A stretch of 12,668 bases of DNA from Thoreauomyces humboldtii (Eukaryota; Chytridiomycota; Chytridiomycetes; Spizellomycetales; Powellomycetaceae), in NCBI GenBank assembly GCA_027596035.1, contig JADGJA010000676.1, positions 1 through 12,668 on the forward strand, given 5' to 3'. Position 1 is the stretch's first letter, and each line of letters starts with the position of its first letter. Below, piece by piece: positions 7,033-12,668 of the stretch. The notes beneath the pieces were generated by a model that ran no database searches, was not told where the DNA came from, and worked only from the letters and a program-made list of their open reading frames with translations. The position numbers and the translations under genes are program-made.

Positions 7033-10000
7033 ATGCAGTCGTCTCCAGAACAGGTGGTGGAGCCAGAGGCACTCGCCCAACCGCCCCAACCAGCACCACC
7101 ACCACCACCACCACCACCGCAACAACAGTCTCCAGCACCAGCAGTCAACGGACCGGAACCTGCTCCTCCTCCCGTAGCCCCCTCTCCTCCTCCCCGCTCG
7201 CCAAAGCCAGAGCCCGCCAATGCCCTTGCCCATGTGCCTGCGGCAACAGCAGAACTAGCAGCAGCCGAGTCCTCGGAAGCGAGGGTGGGATGCTGGGCAA
7301 ACCTACTCGATCAAGTCAGGAGCACCAATGCGGAGCCCTCGTCGTTCACAAAGGATGAAGTCAACGACCTCGTCCACGCCTTCCTCAAAGACACCCGTCT
7401 GGAGGAGGACGGCACTCCCATTGACGAGTTCCTGTGAGCGCTTTGCCCTTCCCTCTTCCGTCCTTTCCCCAACCCCCTCGCTCTGGTCGAATCGCTAAAC
7501 GTGCTGGTCTCTTCCTTAGTCTCGTCTCCTCGCTCCGCTGCATAGGCTACTGCATGTACCGCTTCTCGGTCCTCTCCGTCGCCACCTCGGAACAGCTGAG
7601 GATCCTGCTCCAACGCATCGTCTCCATACCTCCCTCCGTGGCTTCGGGCAAGTTGGCCTACCTGGCCGTGTGGGCCCTCGCAGTCCAAAGGATCGAGCGG
7701 CCACAGCTGGTGGAGGAGTCCGGACCGGCTGTCGTGGAAGCCCTCGTCAGTGCCATGCGCTTCGGCAACGAGGTCGGCGAGGCCAAGGTCGACGCCCTCA
7801 TGAAGGACGTCTTCGGAGCGCTTGGAAAGGTGTTCAAGAGGCTGCCAAGGTTGTCCATCATCACCGCGCGGGCGTGGTTCGGTCCTGGTAATCAGGTTTC
7901 TCTCCTCCTCTTACATGTCGCTGGAATCGTTGGCTGACGCCCCCGCTTCTCGTGTCGCTCGTGCCCCTGCCAGCATTCTCGCAGATGCTATCGGACGACC
8001 CGGAACTTGTGAAACTGGCAAACGGCTTCTTCCCCTCCGTGGTAGAGCAGTTCATCGTTCTGCACGATGATCACGTCAACGACATCAAGGCGCTGTACAA
8101 CGCGACGATAGCGGAAACCATCCTCTTGCTGCAGGCCAGGAAAGAGCACACCAATCTGTTGACGGCTTGGGGACATCTGGTGGCGATGCTGGGATCCTCC
8201 GTGCACAAGACGCAGAGCCTGAACGTCTTGCTCAAGATCGTTGAAGTCGGCTTCAACTCGGGGAGCACTGACATCAGATCGCAATCCCACCAGGCGTGGC
8301 GAAGGCTCATCTTGAATTTCTGTCATGACGGTATGCAAAAGGACGAGGTCAGCCAGGGACCTCGCTCCAAGGGTCACTGACATCTTCGTTTCTCAGGCCA
8401 CTTGCGTCACCACAAACGAATGACACTTCTCCTACTTCCCATTACCAACTGCTTCACCTCGGACAGAGTCGCATCTGTCCGCCTGGAATGCACACGTACC
8501 TTCCTCTTCCTCCTCATGCACCTCTCCTACCAGCCGCCGCCACCTCTTCCCTCCTTCATGAAGTCGTATGTCCTTTCCGTCCTCGATCTTCTTCAACTCG
8601 ACGCCAGACTCATCGACATGGTCCTGCTGGCCATCATACTCAACGTCATCGGATCAGCGACACCGACAGGAGAGCCCCTTGACATGCGACAGAGCTTCCA
8701 CGAGATCGACGCAACGGTTCCAGGTCCTTTCTTGCAGAGGATGCAACCCAGTTTGACGAGTGGAATGTGGACGGTGGAGGATTTTTCCATGTTCCTGATC
8801 GTCATGGAGATCGCCATAGATCGGTGTGCCACTTACCCGCAGGTAATGGAGCAGTGTGGAACGGGGTAGTACTACATCGGGACTTGCCTGGTTGCTGATA
8901 GCGAGAATCAATTCTCCTGACGTAGTTGCGAGCGAAGGTGTCTCAGCTTTGGCAGCACATCGTCGAGTTCACCAACAGGCACATGGAGACTCCCTATCAC
9001 GACCTCAGTCCTCTTAGCGCAGGCGCCACACTCATCTGGAACTTGCTGCAGAAGCCGGACGCGCAGAAATGTGGGTACTCGTCAAGTGGTTTGGCCTCCA
9101 CCTTGTTCCTGAGCGCTTGCTGACTCTGACAACCTTTGTTCGCTTTTTCAGTTGCAGAAGAACTCGCCGACACTTTCGCTCTGCGCGCTATCAAGGACCC
9201 ATCTCTCGTGACATCGGACGACCGCCAGTCACAGTATCAGACGGCCAAGCTCGCCATGAAAACTCTTTTGAACGCCCGAAAGCTGCTCCCCGTGGGTTCC
9301 AGAGGAGCGAGCAACATGGCAGGCATCGCGAGAGCCATATCGGAACAGTATCAGGTCGGAGCTCAGGAGGATGGGAACGGTGCATCGACGGCGGTTACTG
9401 CTACTCCATCCGCCACGGCGAGTGCACATCGGGCCTTGCATCCGAGAGCGAGGGATATCATGGATAGACTGTCGAGCGATCCCGCGGCTTCAGGGGATCA
9501 TCACCCGACGCCGACCCTGGCCGGAGGAGGACATCAGGGTACACCTAGCAGGACACCATTCAAGCGCCCGACGACGTCCATACAGTACGTGCCGGTCACA
9601 GAGACGAAACGGAAGCTACCTGCCGATATGGACGAGAGCGTATTGACGCCCAAGCAGCTGGTACGAAAGACAATAGAGTCAGGCAGAAGCTTCGTAACTT
9701 GGGAAAAACTGACAGTTCCTCGAAATTTCGTAGGAGAAGCGAGCTCAGGTCAACAACGTACCCATGCGCATGTACAACGGTCTGGATCGTACCCAATCCC
9801 AGCTCGCACCGGACGACCGACCCGCGACCGAACCTACGATGATGGACCTCACTCATCCGCACGACGACAACGGACAGGATACACACAACCCTGACAACGA
9901 GGAAGAAGATCAGCACATCCCGCATCATCCGGAAGCCGCATCCGCCGAGGAGACACCACGGGATCGAGAATTCAGAAGGACACCTCATCCTTCCAAGAAG

Positions 10001-10795
10001 CAAAGAACGAGTCTCGTGAACGATGGATCCAGCTCGATGCACACCGTGCCTGCCACTCCTGCGTCGTATCGGACAGACGTTAGTAACATGAGCGTGATGA
10101 GTGCCATCGGGGATACACCAGGCTCGCATCACGGAGGTGCAGGGGGAGGTGCGTCGTTCGCTACCGTCCTGGATGTGCTCAAGACCAAGACTGCGGAACT
10201 CAGAACCATGCATCCTCGGTGAGTGGTGTGTCTTCACCAAAGATTCGACCCGGACACCACCCCCGTCATACCCTTTTCCCCGCACTTTCACATCTCTCTC
10301 GTTACTATGCCGAAAACTGATCGTATGCATTCATCGATTCCCCCCGCGTTTTTTTTTTTGGGCAGCGAACTCATGCGAACTCAAATCTCCCTCCACAACA
10401 TAATGGGCGAGATGATCCGGATATCCTACGCCAACGCATCGACGACGACAGCATCTGCGACAACGCCACATCCCGGGGCTTCGACGACATCGTCTTCCGC
10501 AGTCTTTTCGAACCTCATGACACCGTCAGCGAGAAGCAACGGTCACACATCAGCGGATCATCCCACCACCACCACCATCACCACCAGCAGCAGTAGCGCT
10601 CGACCTTTCGTCATGCTCACACCCGCCGCAACGAAGGATGGAGCGAACGGGAGCGGCAACGGCGGGACGGGTGGTGCGGTGAAGAGCGCTGGAAGGACTG
10701 GTGACGGGGGTAGAGGGACTGGAGGGGCTTCCAGGACGGGAACACCGGGATCGGCAGCTGTTGCGGCTGAACCCAGACCACCTGTGACGCTGTGA
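7033..10795 (+). CDS. rif1: Rif1 homologue (telomere and replication-timing protein), eight exons
   Basis: Exons are 7033-7433, 7520-7887, 7974-8330, 8397-8842, 8926-9070, 9152-9660, 9734-10218 and 10366-10795. All seven introns (66-147 nt) are GT-AG, and all joins agree in phase. The product has 1046 aa. The N-terminal Pro-rich tail (to about residue 75) precedes a helical-repeat region at about 85-640. Trp322, LLKIVEVGFNSG at 342-353 and AWRRLILNF at 364-372 match the conserved Rif1 N-terminal pattern W..LV..LG / LL...E.GF.SG / AW..LI.NF. Rif1 acts in the nucleus at telomeres, in origin timing through PP1, and in break-repair choice. The tail (about 650-1046) is disordered, with about a dozen Thr-Pro sites and SKKQR as a possible nuclear signal. 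At 1046 aa it is shorter than yeast Rif1 (1400 aa in S. pombe, 1916 aa in S. cerevisiae). No clear RVxF or SILK motif was seen. Confidence 0.85.
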
Positions 10796-10820
10796 AAAAG
10801 TACATATACGGAACATCGTC

Positions 10821-10857
10821 TTCCTTTTTTTTCTTTTTTCATTTTTTTTTCCTTTTG
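10821..10857 (+). repeat. Poly-T-rich tract in the rif1 3'UTR
   Basis: Runs of 6-10 T residues broken by single C or A bases begin about 25 bp after the rif1 stop codon. The tract may contribute to 3'-end formation, but no defined signal is recognised. Confidence 0.7.
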
Positions 10858-10943
10858 TGGTTCATGCAAACCATGACGGCACATGCCTCCTTGTGCTTGT
10901 GATTTTCTTGCTATAGGCGTTCAGCGATGAGACCCTTACATTC

Positions 10944-11007
10944 GCAATCTCGAGAATCAATTGCCAGAAGTGTTAGTACCATGGATTCATCCCTAGGCAT
11001 AAATGTA
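10944..11007 (+). repeat. Direct repeat flanking the membrane-protein gene, copy A
   Basis: The copy runs from gcaatctcga through attgccagaagtgttagtac to ttcatccctaggcataaatg. It matches copy B (12537-12606) with a few substitutions and about 5 nt of gaps. It sits 123 bp beyond the 3' end of the membrane-protein gene. Confidence 0.8.
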
Positions 11008-11129
11008 GTAACAAACGTTCTCGATTCCCGGCCGCCCCTTTTCGCTTATTCTCCATACGCAAAATATGTCGGTAGTTGCTAGCTTTATGTATAGAACCCC
11101 GCTGAAACCGTGTGCTGTCTAGAACGTCG

Positions 11130-12335
11130 CTACACTGAATTATCCTCGACATCCTCGACGATCCGTTTCGGCGGATTCTGACCAGCTGCCAGCAGGGACT
11201 TGCGCTGTTCCTGCTTTGCAGCCACCGACTGGCTCGCTTGACGCGTCGTGATGGTGCTGGATCCGCTACCAAGCTCAGGAAGAAGCCACATGTAAACCCC
11301 AAGGAGGTAGACGTAGTCTGGCGGAGCATTGAGAATCGTGGCAACATCGCGCTCCTTTCCGGCAAAGTTGCCTACCTGACCAGATGAATCCGTAGATGAT
11401 GGAATAAAAGTCCTTCCAGAACCACTATAAAGAGCAAACACGAAAGCAAAGCGTTGAGAAGCAACGTCAAAAGGGCGCCTTCAGGTTTCGATAGCTCCCC
11501 GACTCACGCCTCCGATGGACACAAGCAGATAGACCGTGGTGAAGAGGAACAGGAATCCGATCTGCAGAAAGTAGACGCGACGCACCCCGCTGCTGACGCC
11601 CGTCATCTTTGCGCTCCTCATGTTCTTGACCAGAATGGCGATGATGGGGACCGTAAGGGATGCGAAACCGACGAGGAAGGTGGCGTTGTTGGCCGACGTC
11701 AGGGACGTGGAGAGGTTCTGTCGACACATGAGCGAATCGGGCTTGTTCGAGAACTCCTCGTACATGATCATCCCACTGCTCGTGCACCAGCACAACAGCG
11801 CGAACCCGCAGACGGCGAGCGACCACCAGGTTCGAGATGCCAGCGTCGTGAGGAGGCTGCCGAACATGACTAACAGACATCCTCGAAATGGTAAGAGACC
11901 GAAAAGTTGTCCCACGACGATCGTGGCCCAGCAGTTGCGAGGAGCGTCGGGATCGAATAGATATGTCATGAGCACCCTGTCGTCGTGCGAGCAGAGGAGA
12001 ACAGAATGGGAAGGGAGAGAAAAAGACAGGATGATCAATATTTTTTACTCACCCGTTGGTTCCCCGCCCGCATCCGGACGCTGCCGAGGAAACGAGTGAT
12101 CACTCCACCTTACTTTTGAAGGACATGGGTCACGCATGTAGAGAGTAACCAGAACTTGTTGAAGCCGGCGATGCGTCCATCGTAAAGTACCTTCGCATGA
12201 GAGAGAGCAGCTGTCAATCGGGAGGAAGGGAGGGCCGCCGCAGGGACGGGCTCGAGCTTCTTCCCATACCTGATTGAACAGAACCAGAGCGTGAGCCGAT
12301 GTGAAGCTCAGCATCCAGCCGATCACCATCGACAT
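11130..12335 (-). CDS. Seven-helix integral membrane protein of unknown family, five exons
   Basis: Exons on the minus strand are 12335-12270, 12190-12114, 11976-11508, 11424-11376 and 11317-11130, giving 282 aa. Introns are 79, 137, 83 and 58 nt, all GT-AG and phase-consistent. Hydrophobic segments lie at about residues 5-21, 33-55, 64-90, 98-119, 146-164, 182-203 and 210-233. They are followed by a hydrophilic C-terminal tail ending in an acidic stretch (VEDVEDNSV). No signal peptide is seen. The loop at 120-145 carries Asn135 and Asn144 in NxS/T contexts. The layout (seven helices, short N-terminus, polar tail) is receptor-like, but no GPCR or other family signature is recognised, and a transporter or membrane-shaping protein is equally possible. 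The last intron has the weakest branch site, so the seventh helix is the least certain part. Confidence 0.72.
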
Positions 12336-12406
12336 TGTGGGTTAATGACTCTTTGACGACGCTTGACGGAAATACGGGTCAGCGAGTTCCAAGCTTGCCG
12401 GTTCGT

Positions 12407-12423
12407 CCCGCGGGCGCCGCGGG
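12407..12423. promoter_or_regulatory. GC hairpin with two CCGCGG sites
   Basis: A perfect 7-bp inverted repeat, CCCGCGG and CCGCGGG, surrounds a GCG loop, about 75 bp upstream of the membrane-protein ATG. CGG/CCG inverted triplets are the usual half-sites of fungal Zn2Cys6 regulators. A role as a binding site is inference. Confidence 0.4.
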
Positions 12424-12536
12424 CGGTTCCGCCGTCGGCTCTTTGTTCCGGAGAAAAGGAAACATGTATTGGTCAGCAGGCTCCGAGATCTAAAAACGCC
12501 GGTGCACCGTGGTCTGGGGTCGCACGTTGATTATGT

Positions 12537-12606
12537 GCAGTCTCGATGATCAAATTGCCAGAGGTGTTAGTACCAGTTATTCATTTCATCCCTAGGCATA
12601 AGTGTA
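12537..12606 (+). repeat. Direct repeat flanking the membrane-protein gene, copy B
   Basis: The copy runs from gcagtctcga through attgccagaggtgttagtac to ttcatccctaggcataagtg, about 200 bp upstream of the membrane-protein ATG. It lies in the same orientation as copy A, 1.6 kb away. Confidence 0.8.
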
Positions 12607-12668
12607 TACATAGATATATGATTTGCGTAGCAGCGTGCGGGGGACGAAATGCAGGAACTGTCAGGGGG

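Larger units (their letters stand above)
10796..11129. other. Convergent intergenic region (rif1 / membrane protein)
   Basis: This 334-bp gap holds both 3'UTRs. It contains a T-rich tract (about 10821-10857) just after the rif1 stop codon and copy A of a direct repeat (10944-11007). No gene is supported here. Confidence 0.6.
12336..12668. promoter_or_regulatory. Upstream region of the membrane-protein gene
   Basis: No coding frame is supported in this stretch. It holds a GC-rich hairpin (12407-12423) and copy B of the direct repeat (12537-12606). It should contain the promoter of the minus-strand membrane-protein gene. No TATA box was recognised within the first 100 bp. Confidence 0.45.

Noticed and set aside
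9596..10330. 244-aa minus-strand frame over rif1 exons 6-8, with a hydrophobic stretch
   Set aside because: It crosses two supported rif1 introns and is antisense to coding exons. The hydrophobic part is the reverse of an Asp/Asn/His-rich region.
11467..11880. 137-aa minus-strand frame within exon 3 of the membrane-protein gene
   Set aside because: It is an out-of-frame reading. The chosen frame gives continuous membrane helices and phase-consistent joins.
10944..12606. Reading the ~65 bp direct repeats as LTRs of a retroelement
   Set aside because: The copies are far too short, lack TG...CA ends and flank no reverse transcriptase, integrase or primer-binding site.
1..12668. CRISPR array, phage or operon-style defence system
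   Set aside because: The DNA is intron-bearing eukaryotic sequence. There are no regularly spaced repeats or prokaryotic gene clusters.

Overview
The window is nuclear DNA from a fungus, most likely a basidiomycete. Protein genes are compact and broken by short introns (58-147 nt). Donors are mostly of the GTRNGT type, branch sites look like CTGAC or CTAAC, and acceptors are mostly CAG or TAG. There is a nuclear-type tRNA gene, a telomere/replication protein (Rif1), a Kex2-type secreted precursor, and long low-complexity Ser/Pro/Thr/Gly-rich stretches. Nothing points to bacteria, an organelle or a virus. The genus cannot be named from this sequence.

Layout, left to right. (1) 440-1658 +: a two-exon Gfo/Idh/MocA-family NAD(P)-dependent oxidoreductase. 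(2) 1659-1980: a convergent intergenic gap holding two diverged copies of a ~60-75 bp repeat. (3) 1981-2745 -: an unrecognised two-exon gene for a charged, probably nuclear protein. (4) 3001-4917 -: a single-exon 638-residue, largely disordered protein ending in a CaaX-like box. (5) 4918-5569: a pyrimidine-rich leader or promoter with an (AG)13 microsatellite. (6) 5570-5988 -: a two-exon gene for a small secreted cysteine-rich pre-pro-protein with its own TATA box. (7) 6656-6729 -: tRNA-Thr(AGT) with a T-run terminator. (8) 7033-10795 +: an eight-exon gene for a short Rif1 homologue. (9) 11130-12335 -: a five-exon gene for an unrecognised seven-helix membrane protein, flanked by a ~65 bp direct repeat.

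The genes look like independent eukaryotic transcription units. No shared pathway or cluster is evident. The three minus-strand genes at 1981-5988 lie head to tail. The oxidoreductase converges on the first of them, and rif1 converges on the membrane-protein gene. The items most worth a second look are the secreted 10-cysteine precursor, whose intron retention would give an 8-cysteine form; the CaaX-tailed disordered protein; the short Rif1 with no visible PP1-docking motifs; and the two sets of short dispersed repeats.

All exon joins were deduced by eye from splice signals and reading-phase agreement. Family names come from recognising motifs, not from a database search.
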